Of a DNA stretch of 7,211 nt, positions 1-5,794 are shown piece after piece. Under the pieces are notes generated by a model. That model had not been told where the DNA came from. It did not search any database and saw only the letters and a list, made by a program, of their open reading frames with translations. Every line of letters starts with the position of its first letter. Position 1 is the first letter of the stretch. Made by a program: the position numbers and the translations under genes. The stretch is from Accumulibacter sp. (lineage in GTDB: Bacteria; Pseudomonadota; Gammaproteobacteria; Burkholderiales; Rhodocyclaceae). The DNA lies in the NCBI GenBank assembly GCA_031276375.1, contig JAISNE010000327.1, positions 1-7,211 on the forward strand, read 5' to 3'.

Positions 1-12
1 CAATACTGTTTA
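1..12 (+). repeat. Left terminal inverted repeat of the IS
   Basis: CAATACTGTTTA is the perfect reverse complement of 1446-1457. AT-rich sequence continues inward to about base 35. Confidence 0.85.
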
Positions 13-29
13 GCTATATAGATTAGCAG

Positions 30-35
30 TAAAAT
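30..35 (+). promoter_or_regulatory. Possible -10 box for the transposase
   Basis: TAAAAT matches the sigma-70 -10 consensus at 5 of 6 positions and would start transcription about 20 nt upstream of the ATG. The best -35 candidate (TTTAGC, 8-13, 16-nt spacer) is poor and overlaps the inverted repeat. The assignment is tentative. Confidence 0.3.
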
Positions 36-64
36 AGGCCCCCAGTGACCAAGGAGGACCAGGC

Positions 65-1267
65 ATGGGACGAGTCAAGGCGAAGTTGTCAGCCGGGGCG
101 AGGCTGGCAGACTATCTGGCGGTAGGGTTTCTGGCGTGGAATTGTCCGTTGGACAAGGTTCGCGCGGTACTGGTGGCGAACGAAGTACAGAGCAAGCGGC
201 GACGGGGTTTGCCACATGAAGTGCTGGTGTATTTTGTGATGGCGATGGTGCTTTATGCCGAAGTCGCCTACGAAGAAGTGTTGCGGCTGGTTATCGAGGG
301 GTTGCGGCCGATATTTGGAGAGGCGGGTTTGTCGAGTGTCACGGTCAGCAAAGGGGCGATTTCGCAGGCGCGTGGGCGCGTTGGGGCGGCGCCGTTGCGA
401 CGACTCTACGAGGAACAGGTTCGTCCGCATGGAGCAGCGGACATGCCTGGCGTCCTGTTTGCGGGGTTGCGGGTCATGGCTCTGGATGGTTCGACGCTGG
501 AGATGCCCGACGAGAAGGCCAATGCCGAGCATTTTGGGTACCCTGGCGTCTCGCGGGGTGAGGCGGCCTTTCCACGCTTGCGCTTTGTCACGATGGCGGA
601 GTGTGGCACGCACACGCTCTGCTTCGCCAATCCGGGCGTTTATGCCACGGGCGAAATCACGCTGGCCGGGCCGGTGATCGACCAGGCGGACGCGACGATG
701 CTGGTCACGGCCGACCGGGGTTTCTTCAATTATCCTTTTTGGCCACGGGCGGCGGCCCGTGGTGCCAAGCTGTTGTTTCGGGCCAAGGCCAACCAGCGCC
801 TGCCGCGCGAGACGGAATGCGCCGATGGGTCTTATCTGACGACTCTTTACGCGAACGACAAGGATCGGCGTCGCCGGGTGAAGGGAACGGTCGTGCGTGT
901 CATCGAGTACGCGCTCGACGGTCTTCCCGATGCCGAGCCTTCCTATCGCCTCGTCACCAATTGGCTGGACATCAAACTCGCGCCCGCGACCGAGTTGGCC
1001 GCGCTCTATCACCGCCGTTGGACGATCGAGCAGGCCTTCGATGAACTCAAGACCCACCTGGCGACACGTGCCGTGACCCTGCGAAGCAAACGCCCCGAAC
1101 TCGTCGAACAGGAGTTCTACGCGCTCCTCCTGGCGCACGCCGCCATTCGCAAACTGATGAGTCAGGCGGCACAAGCTACGCAACAGGCCGCCGAAGACTT
1201 ATCCTTCGTTCACGCGGTACGCATCATCAAGCGCCGTCTCCCCGCTTCCGCGGCCCTTCCCCCCTGA
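65..1267 (+). CDS. IS4-family DDE transposase, main reading frame (400 aa)
   Basis: This encodes the IS transposase, which cuts and rejoins DNA at the element's ends. The start is well supported: AAGGAGG (51-57) sits 7 nt before the ATG. The protein begins with an IS4-type N-terminal domain. The RNase H-like DDE core follows: D141 in a LDGST context, D217 in TADRG, and the signature Y315-(2)-R318-(3)-E322-(6)-K329 in YHRRWTIEQAF, which matches the IS4 YREK motif exactly. All catalytic residues are present. The frame ends at TGA 1265-1267 directly after two CCC codons. The conserved C-terminal tail of the family continues in the +1 frame to 1448, so the complete protein would be about 460 aa. 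As read, the product is truncated unless ribosomes shift frame. The catalytic core is intact either way, so partial activity is conceivable. Confidence 0.92.
   Translation: MGRVKAKLSAGARLADYLAVGFLAWNCPLDKVRAVLVANEVQSKRRRGLPHEVLVYFVMAMVLYAEVAYEEVLRLVIEGLRPIFGEAGLSSVTVSKGAISQARGRVGAAPLRRLYEEQVRPHGAADMPGVLFAGLRVMALDGSTLEMPDEKANAEHFGYPGVSRGEAAFPRLRFVTMAECGTHTLCFANPGVYATGEITLAGPVIDQADATMLVTADRGFFNYPFWPRAAARGAKLLFRAKANQRLPRETECADGSYLTTLYANDKDRRRRVKGTVVRVIEYALDGLPDAEPSYRLVTNWLDIKLAPATELAALYHRRWTIEQAFDELKTHLATRAVTLRSKRPELVEQEFYALLLAHAAIRKLMSQAAQATQQAAEDLSFVHAVRIIKRRLPASAALPP
1259..1267 (+). other. Putative +1 frameshift site CCC-CCC-TGA in the transposase
   Basis: A run of six Cs (1259-1264) is followed directly by the in-frame TGA (1265-1267). 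A prolyl-tRNA sitting on CCC 1262-1264 could re-pair with CCT 1263-1265 and continue at GAG 1266, which opens the conserved tail. A proline codon before a slowly read UGA is a known +1-prone context. A one-C expansion of the homopolymer, in the genome or as a sequence error, would look identical. I see no upstream Shine-Dalgarno-like stimulator or obvious downstream pseudoknot. Confidence 0.5.
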
Positions 1268-1448
1268 GCACCGCCCTACCTGGTTCGATAGCCTCTTGCG
1301 AGAGATCGCCTCCGGTCATGTCGTCTCCAGTCGCAGCAAGCGCAACCCGCGCGGTGTCAAAAGAAAGATGAGCAACTTCAAGCTCCGAAAACGCAAGCAT
1401 CCTCTCACTCAACTTTGCCGGCCAATAATACGAATATTGTCTAAATAA
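1266..1448 (+). CDS. Transposase C-terminal tail in the +1 frame (60 codons)
   Basis: Reading from GAG at 1266 gives 60 sense codons ending at TAA 1446-1448. The tail contains WFDSLLREI, then SKRNPRGVKRKMSNFKLRKR, a basic stretch I recognise from family knowledge as the usual C-terminus of this group of IS4 transposases (form xPRxVKRKxSNFxL). The main frame ends RRLPASAALPP, and joining at the Pro codon gives an uninterrupted family-like sequence of about 460 residues. There is no independent start codon or ribosome binding site near 1266, so the tail is expressed only by frameshifting, or the gene is a frameshifted pseudogene. Confidence 0.75.
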   Translation, partial: EHRPTWFDSLLREIASGHVVSSRSKRNPRGVKRKMSNFKLRKRKHPLTQLCRPIIRILSK

Positions 1449-1457
1449 ACAGTATTG
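1446..1457 (-). repeat. Right terminal inverted repeat of the IS
   Basis: TAAACAGTATTG is the perfect inverse of 1-12. Its first three bases form the stop codon of the transposase tail read in the +1 frame. A short GGGC-TAC-GCCC palindrome (1458-1468) abuts its outer edge, either flank or part of the target. Confidence 0.85.
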
Positions 1458-1602
1458 GGGCTACGCCCTCCACCAGTTTCCATTCCCGGCATAAAAAGCG
1501 GACAAGTCTAAAAGCTCGTGACAACGGGGCAAAATAATCCTTGACAACACGGTTCGAATGATTTTCTACGGCCCTTGCCTCGGGGCAGGGCGTTCCGTGA
1601 TT

Positions 1603-1630
1603 GCGCGGCGGCTTCGCGCGGCATTTTTTT
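1603..1630 (+). terminator. Possible plus-strand intrinsic terminator
   Basis: GCGCG (1603-1607) pairs with CGCGC (1615-1619) around a 7-nt loop, and a run of seven Ts follows at 1624-1630. The stem is short and four bases separate it from the T-run, so it is not a textbook terminator. A second hairpin just upstream (CCC-TGCC 1572-1579 with GGCA-GGG 1584-1590, one bulged T) could contribute. It would stop transcription leaving the IS or starting near 1541, and it cannot serve pepN, which runs the other way. Confidence 0.4.
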
Positions 1631-1685
1631 GGTCGTCTCCCAACCCGCGCAGGCATCCGTGACGGAGAAAGGCCGTATTCGGTTG

Positions 1686-1777
1686 GGGGTTCCTGGCATC
1701 TCGAAACGTGATTCGTTGGTCATTCGCCGGGGATGGAACGCGGCGATGACCACTGGATCCCCACGGGTGCCAACCCC
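1686..1777. repeat. Nested palindromic intergenic element, probably a dispersed repeat
   Basis: The inner arms are TGGTCAT-T-CGCCG (1717-1729) and CGGCGATGACCA (1741-1752), which pair over 12 bp with one bulged T around an 11-nt loop. Outer arms GGGGTT-cct-GGCA (1686-1698) and TGCCAACCCC (1768-1777) are nearly co-centred with them. The wording GTCATTC..., ...ATGACCACTGGATCCCC resembles the widespread proteobacterial repeats built on GTCATTCCCGC/GCGGGAATGAC followed by CTGGATCCC. This copy would be a diverged member. The family assignment is from memory; the base pairing is seen directly. Confidence 0.5.
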
Positions 1778-1825
1778 GGCGGACAGGCCGGCCGCCAAGA
1801 CGCTTGTGGGCGCCTTGCGGTTTGA

Positions 1826-4453
1826 CTATTGCGACAGGCTCTTATCGACGACCTCGAACACGTCGCGCGACAGGCCCGGCTGGCGCAGCAGGCTTTCCAG
1901 CGCGGCGCGGGCGTGTTTTTGGCGCGCGGCGTCGAACTTCCTCCAGCGGTCGAAACAGCGCGCCAGACGCGCGGCAACCTGCGGGTTGAGCGGGTCGAGC
2001 GCGCCGATGCGCGCGGCCAGGAAGCGGTAGCCCGCTCCGTCTTGCGCGTGGAAATGGCGGTGGTTGGCGCCGAAGGTGCGCAACAGAGCGTAGACCTTGT
2101 TCGGGTTGCGCAAGTCGAACGCGGGATGCCGGGTCAATTCCTCGACGCGCCGCAAGGTCTCCGGCAGACGGCTGGCCGCCTGCACCGACAACCATTTGTC
2201 GACCACCAGTGCTTCGTGTTGCCAGCGGGCGTAAAAGTCCCGCAGCGCGGTGATCCGTTGCGGGGTGTCGCTTTGGGCCAGGACGGCGAGCGCGCCGAAG
2301 CGGTCGGTCATGTTGTCCGCTTCGGCGAATTGCCGGAACGCCAGCGTCCGGGCGTCCTCCGTATCGAGCCGGTTCAGGTAGGCCAGGCACAGGTTGCGCA
2401 GACGCCGGCGGGCGGCTTCCGCCGTATCGATCCGGTACGCGCCGGCGGGCGCGAGTCTGGCGTACATGGCGGAGAATTCCGCCGCCAGCGCCGCCGCCAG
2501 CGCGCGGGCCAGCCGGTCGCGGGCCTGGAACAGCGCCTCGGGGTCGACGACGTCCATCTGTTCGGCCAGCGTCGCTTCGTCGGGCAGGGTCAGCGCCTCG
2601 GCGATGAACGCCGGGTCGCTGCCGCCGAGCAGTACCGCCCTGGCGGCCGCGGCGACGTTTTCCGGCCATATTGCTTCCTCGCCGCGCGCAAGACGCGCGG
2701 CGTTGCCGAGAATCAGCCGGCCGAACAGCCGCTGTCCCGCTTCCCAGCGGTTGAACGGGTCGCTGTCGTGCGCCAGGAGATGCGCCAGTTCCGCGTCTTC
2801 ATAGGCGTGGTCGAGAATCACCGGCGCGGAGAAATCGCGCAGCAGCGACGGCACCGGCGCGGCGGGAATGTTTTCGAATACGAAGGTCTGCTCGCGCGCC
2901 GTGAGCCGCAGCACGCGCGTGGCCGTTCCGCCCAGGTCGAAATCACCGCCGTCTGGCCCGACCAGCCCGACCGCGACGGGAATCAGACAGGGGGTCTTTT
3001 CCGCCTGGTCCGGCGTGGGCGCGCACGATTGGCCCAGGGTCAGCGTGTAGCGCCGGGCCGCGGCGTCGTACTCGCCGCGCGCCGTTACTCGCGGCGTCCC
3101 GGCCTGGCGGTACCAGGCCATGAACGGCGTGAAATCGAATCCGGAGGCCGCGGCCATCGCCGCGACGAAGTCGTCGCAAGTCACCGCCTGTCCATCGTGG
3201 CGGCGGAAATATTCGTCCATGCCCGCGCGGAACGCGTCGCGGCCGATCAATGTCTGGATCATGCGCACGACTTCGGCGCCCTTCTCATAAACGGTGGGCG
3301 TGTAGAAGTTATTGATCTCGACGTAGGCCGACGGGCGCACCGGATGCGCCAGCGGTCCGGCGTCCTCGGGAAACTGCACGGCGCGCAGGCCGCGCACTTC
3401 GCGGATCCGGGCGACTTCGCGGCCATGCGTGTCGGCGCCGAATTCCTGGTCGCGGAAGACGGTCAGCCCTTCCTTCAGGGAGAGCTGGAACCAGTCGCGG
3501 CAGGTCACGCGGTTGCCGGTCCAGTTGTGGAAATATTCGTGCGCCACGACCCGGTCGATGTTTTCGAAATCGGCGTCGGTCGCCACGTCGGCGCGCGCCA
3601 GCACGTATTTGGTGTTGAAGACGTTGAGTCCCTTGTTCTCCATCGCCCCCATGTTGAAATCGCCGATGGCGACGATCATGTAATGGTCGAGATCGCATTC
3701 AAGCCCGAAACGCCGTTCGTCCCAGCGCATGGCTTTCTTGAGCGCGGTCATGGCGTGCGCGCACTGGTCGAGCTTGCCCGGTTCGACATGGATCGCCAGC
3801 CGCACCTCGCGCCCCGACGCCGTGCGGAAGCTGTCGCGCAGCGCGTCGAGCTTGCCGGCGGCCATGGCGAACAGGTAGCTCGGCTTGCGGAACGGGTCTT
3901 CCCAGGTCGCGTAGTGGCGGCCGTCCGGCTCGTCGCCCTGGGCCACCGGATTGCCGTTGGCCAGCAGCACCGGAAAGGCTTCCTTGTCGGCGCGCAAGGT
4001 CACGGTGTAGCGCGCCATCACGTCCGGCCGGTCGATGAACCAGGTGATGCGCCGGAAACCTTCCGCTTCGCACTGGGTGAAATAGCCATCGCGGCTGCGA
4101 TAGAAACCGGAAAGCCGGGTGTTGCGATCGGGCCGGATGCGCACCCGCGTCTCCAGGGTGAAGCGTTCGGGCGCCGCGTCGACGATCAGCCGGGAACCGT
4201 CGATCCGGAAGGCGGGCGGCGCGAGGGGTTTCCCGTCCAGTTTTACCGACAGGGTTTCCAGTTCCTCGCCGTCGAGAATCAGCGGCCGCGGACCGGGCGC
4301 GGCCGGATGGCGCAGGACGTTCAAGGCGGCGGAGACGATGGTTTCGCCGGCGCGGATGTCCACTTCGAGCTTGACCGTTTCGATCAGGTACGGCGGCGGC
4401 GCGTAGTCTTCGAGGCGAACGGGACGCGCGGAGGCGGGGGTTGCACTGGACAT
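1826..4453 (-). CDS. pepN: Aminopeptidase N (M1 family zinc metallopeptidase)
   Basis: This cytosolic exopeptidase removes N-terminal residues from peptides in the last steps of protein turnover. At 875 aa it matches the proteobacterial PepN length (E. coli, 870 aa). All key residues are present with a constant +8 offset from E. coli: substrate-binding Q127 and E129 (QCEAEGF), exopeptidase motif GAMEN at 269-273, zinc site H305-E306-x-x-H309 with distal ligand E328 in SLKEG, and transition-state Y389 in TVYEKGAE. Expected domain order is an N-terminal beta domain (about 15-200), thermolysin-like catalytic domain (about 200-455), Ig-like domain (to about 560) and C-terminal helical-repeat domain. 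There is no signal peptide. The chosen ATG lies 8 residues further out than E. coli's and has only a weak GAAGAG-like ribosome binding site. It is transcribed divergently from tpx, has no minus-strand partner in the window and appears intact. Confidence 0.97.
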   Translation of the reverse strand: MSSATPASARPVRLEDYAPPPYLIETVKLEVDIRAGETIVSAALNVLRHPAAPGPRPLILDGEELETLSVKLDGKPLAPPAFRIDGSRLIVDAAPERFTLETRVRIRPDRNTRLSGFYRSRDGYFTQCEAEGFRRITWFIDRPDVMARYTVTLRADKEAFPVLLANGNPVAQGDEPDGRHYATWEDPFRKPSYLFAMAAGKLDALRDSFRTASGREVRLAIHVEPGKLDQCAHAMTALKKAMRWDERRFGLECDLDHYMIVAIGDFNMGAMENKGLNVFNTKYVLARADVATDADFENIDRVVAHEYFHNWTGNRVTCRDWFQLSLKEGLTVFRDQEFGADTHGREVARIREVRGLRAVQFPEDAGPLAHPVRPSAYVEINNFYTPTVYEKGAEVVRMIQTLIGRDAFRAGMDEYFRRHDGQAVTCDDFVAAMAAASGFDFTPFMAWYRQAGTPRVTARGEYDAAARRYTLTLGQSCAPTPDQAEKTPCLIPVAVGLVGPDGGDFDLGGTATRVLRLTAREQTFVFENIPAAPVPSLLRDFSAPVILDHAYEDAELAHLLAHDSDPFNRWEAGQRLFGRLILGNAARLARGEEAIWPENVAAAARAVLLGGSDPAFIAEALTLPDEATLAEQMDVVDPEALFQARDRLARALAAALAAEFSAMYARLAPAGAYRIDTAEAARRRLRNLCLAYLNRLDTEDARTLAFRQFAEADNMTDRFGALAVLAQSDTPQRITALRDFYARWQHEALVVDKWLSVQAASRLPETLRRVEELTRHPAFDLRNPNKVYALLRTFGANHRHFHAQDGAGYRFLAARIGALDPLNPQVAARLARCFDRWRKFDAARQKHARAALESLLRQPGLSRDVFEVVDKSLSQ

Positions 4454-4485
4454 GTCGATGGCTCTTCGGGTTGTTCAAAGGGGCG

Positions 4486-4491
4486 ATGATA
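4486..4491 (-). promoter_or_regulatory. Possible -10 box for pepN
   Basis: On the minus strand this reads TATCAT (5 of 6 to consensus), and transcription would begin about 25 nt before the pepN ATG. No good -35 is visible at the right distance (TTCGGC at 16 nt is the best), so this is tentative. Confidence 0.3.
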
Positions 4492-4557
4492 ACGGAACGC
4501 GGCACCGGCCGAACTTTTTCCGGCGACGCCGATCATAAGCCGTTGATGAACATGGGC

Positions 4558-4586
4558 TTTACCTGTCCCGCGGACAGGTCTAATGT
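4558..4586 (+). promoter_or_regulatory. Candidate tpx promoter overlapped by a palindromic operator
   Basis: A perfect 8-bp inverted repeat, ACCTGTCC-CGC-GGACAGGT, occupies 4561-4579, about 50 nt upstream of the tpx start codon. A weak promoter fits around it: TTTACC (4558-4563) and TAATGT (4581-4586) with a 17-bp spacer, so the palindrome would fill the spacer. That is a typical place for a dimeric regulator. I do not recognise it as a known OxyR, IscR or NsrR site. The repeat could instead be an RNA hairpin in the leader if transcription starts further upstream. No T-run follows, so a terminator is unlikely. Confidence 0.4.
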
Positions 4587-4627
4587 TTACCCTTTCGGCT
4601 TTCCCATTACCTTGGAGGACAACGTTC

Positions 4628-5131
4628 ATGACCAGCACAGTCACTCTCGGAGGAAACTCCATCGAAATCGCCGGCAACTTCCCCGGAAAAGGCCAGACCG
4701 CCCCTGATTTTTCACTCGTCGGCAACGGCCTCGCCGACGTGCCGCTTCGGCAGTTCGACGGCAAGCGCAAGATTCTGAACATCTTTCCGAGCATCGATAC
4801 GCCGACTTGCGCCATGTCGGTGCGCGCTTTCAACAATAAAGCCAGCGAACTGCCCAACACGGTGGTGCTGTGCATCTCGGCCGATCTGCCGTTCGCCCAG
4901 AAGCGTTTCTGCGGCGCCGAGGGCTTGAACAACGTAATCACCCTGTCGCTCATGCGTGGCCGTGAATTCCTCAGAAACTACGGCGTGGAGATCGCCTCCG
5001 GTCCGATGGTCGGCGTCGCCGCGCGCGCCGTGATCGTCCTCGATGAACGGAACCGGATCCTGCACGGCGAGCTGGTCTCCGAAATCAAGAACGAGCCGGA
5101 TTACGACGCGGCGATCAAGGCGCTGGGCTGA
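4628..5131 (+). CDS. tpx: Thiol peroxidase, atypical 2-Cys peroxiredoxin
   Basis: The enzyme reduces hydrogen peroxide and organic (lipid) hydroperoxides using electrons from thioredoxin. The 167-aa protein is close to E. coli Tpx (168 aa) and keeps all landmarks at the same numbers: peroxidatic C61 in the motif SIDTPTC with T58, resolving C95 in FCGAEGLNN, the third cysteine C82 in [11 protein letters not shown], and active-site R133 in AARAV. Start choice: the ATG at 4628 follows GGAGG (4614-4618) by 9 nt and begins MTSTVTLGG as Tpx proteins do. An in-frame ATG at 4583 would add 15 residues that do not fit the family and lacks a comparable ribosome binding site. There is no signal sequence, so it is presumably cytoplasmic as drawn. 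It is divergent from pepN and is the first gene of a possible three-gene plus-strand unit. Confidence 0.97.
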   Translation: MTSTVTLGGNSIEIAGNFPGKGQTAPDFSLVGNGLADVPLRQFDGKRKILNIFPSIDTPTCAMSVRAFNNKASELPNTVVLCISADLPFAQKRFCGAEGLNNVITLSLMRGREFLRNYGVEIASGPMVGVAARAVIVLDERNRILHGELVSEIKNEPDYDAAIKALG

Positions 5132-5182
5132 TCCCGGCGGCCATGACGAGTCTGGCGAATCCGGGAATGACCGTCCCCCGTC

Positions 5183-5758
5183 ATGATTGAACCGGATCGT
5201 TCCCTGATCCGCCATCCGGCCACCCCGGCGCCGATGATTCACGCCGTCGACGCCGGCATCGCCGTTCTGGCCGACGGATGCGTCGCCTTTCGTTACCGCT
5301 TGCGGGGCGACATGGCGCGGATACGGATTCCGGCGGAGGGTCCCCCGGAACGGAGCGATTCCCTCTGGGAACACACCTGCTTCGAAGCCTTCGCCGGACT
5401 GGAAGGCGAACCGGGCTACCGGGAATTCAACTTCTCGCCATCGGGACAGTGGGCCGTCCATGACTTCGGCGATTATCGGAGCCGCCTGGCCGATCCGGCG
5501 CTCGCCGCGCCGCGGATAAGGACGCGCGCGACGCCGGGCCGGCTCGAACTGGAAGCCGTCGTGCCCCTCTCTTCGCTGCCCTTCGCCCCAGGCGGCGCGG
5601 CTTGGGAAATCGGCCTGTCGGCGGTGATCGAAGCGGCCGACATGCCGGGCGACGGCTTGAGCCACTGGGCGCTGCGCCATTCCTCGCCGCGTCCCGACTT
5701 CCACCTCCGCGACGGTTTCGCCCTGCGCCAGGCGTCCCTCCGGCGTCCATCCCGGTAG
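5183..5758 (+). CDS. DOMON-like domain protein of unknown function
   Basis: This 191-aa soluble protein has no signal peptide or membrane segment. I recognise it as the bacterial DOMON-like (CBM9-like beta-sandwich) type from three motifs: LWEHTCFEAF at 61-70, YREFNFSPSGQWAVHDFGDYR at about 79-99, and SHWALRH...PDFH at about 160-174. Related folds bind sugars or haem, but no ligand is established for this group as far as I know, and the sequence does not show one. The start is bounded by an in-frame TGA at 5168-5170, which leaves ATG 5183 as the natural choice. It has no clear Shine-Dalgarno sequence, so translation may be weak or coupled. It lies 51 nt after tpx and 36 nt before the channel gene, which suggests co-transcription without proving a shared function. 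Confidence 0.8.
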   Translation: MIEPDRSLIRHPATPAPMIHAVDAGIAVLADGCVAFRYRLRGDMARIRIPAEGPPERSDSLWEHTCFEAFAGLEGEPGYREFNFSPSGQWAVHDFGDYRSRLADPALAAPRIRTRATPGRLELEAVVPLSSLPFAPGGAAWEIGLSAVIEAADMPGDGLSHWALRHSSPRPDFHLRDGFALRQASLRRPSR

Positions 5759-5794
5759 AATACCCGCCGCGACATGTTCGAGGAGACAGACCTC

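Larger units (their letters stand above)
1..1457 (+). mobile_element. IS4-family insertion sequence (left edge at or beyond the window start)
   Basis: The sequence CAATACTGTTTA at 1-12 recurs as a perfect inverted copy, TAAACAGTATTG, at 1446-1457. The two copies bracket a single transposase gene with an IS4-type DDE domain, which is the standard architecture of a simple IS. Matching beyond 12 bp is weak. The window begins exactly at the left repeat, so the true outer edge could lie upstream: the right repeat is followed by GGGG, and the left flank is not visible. For the same reason no target duplication can be tested. The transposase stop codon in the +1 frame (TAA, 1446-1448) lies inside the right inverted repeat, so coding and terminus overlap. 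I cannot assign a subgroup or a named element. Confidence 0.88.
1458..1825. other. Gene-free interval between the IS and pepN
   Basis: These 368 bases hold no frame with both a plausible ribosome binding site and recognisable protein sequence. The interval contains a TTGACA box at 1541-1546, a hairpin at 1572-1590, a hairpin plus T-run at 1603-1630, a nested palindromic element at 1686-1777 and a GC-rich hairpin at 1778-1796 (GGCGG/CCGCC arms enclosing GGCCGGCC). pepN converges on it from the right on the minus strand. Confidence 0.7.

Noticed and set aside
89..1183. A 364-codon antisense frame within the transposase
   Set aside because: It lies opposite the DDE catalytic domain and has no family resemblance or ribosome binding site.
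1575..2030. A 151-codon plus-strand frame covering the IS-pepN interval and the pepN 3' end
   Set aside because: Its translation crosses the hairpins and palindromic repeat and then runs antisense to pepN. There is no ribosome binding site or recognisable domain.
1829..4489. An 886-codon open frame on the plus strand running the full length of pepN
   Set aside because: It is antisense to an unambiguous M1 peptidase with all catalytic motifs. Its predicted protein is a low-complexity mix rich in Arg, Gly, Val and Gln with no recognisable domain, as expected opposite a GC-rich gene.
5132..5166. TCCCGG/CCGGGA pairing after the tpx stop as a terminator
   Set aside because: The stem is only six base pairs with a 23-nt loop and no T-run, so it does not support a terminator between tpx and the next gene.
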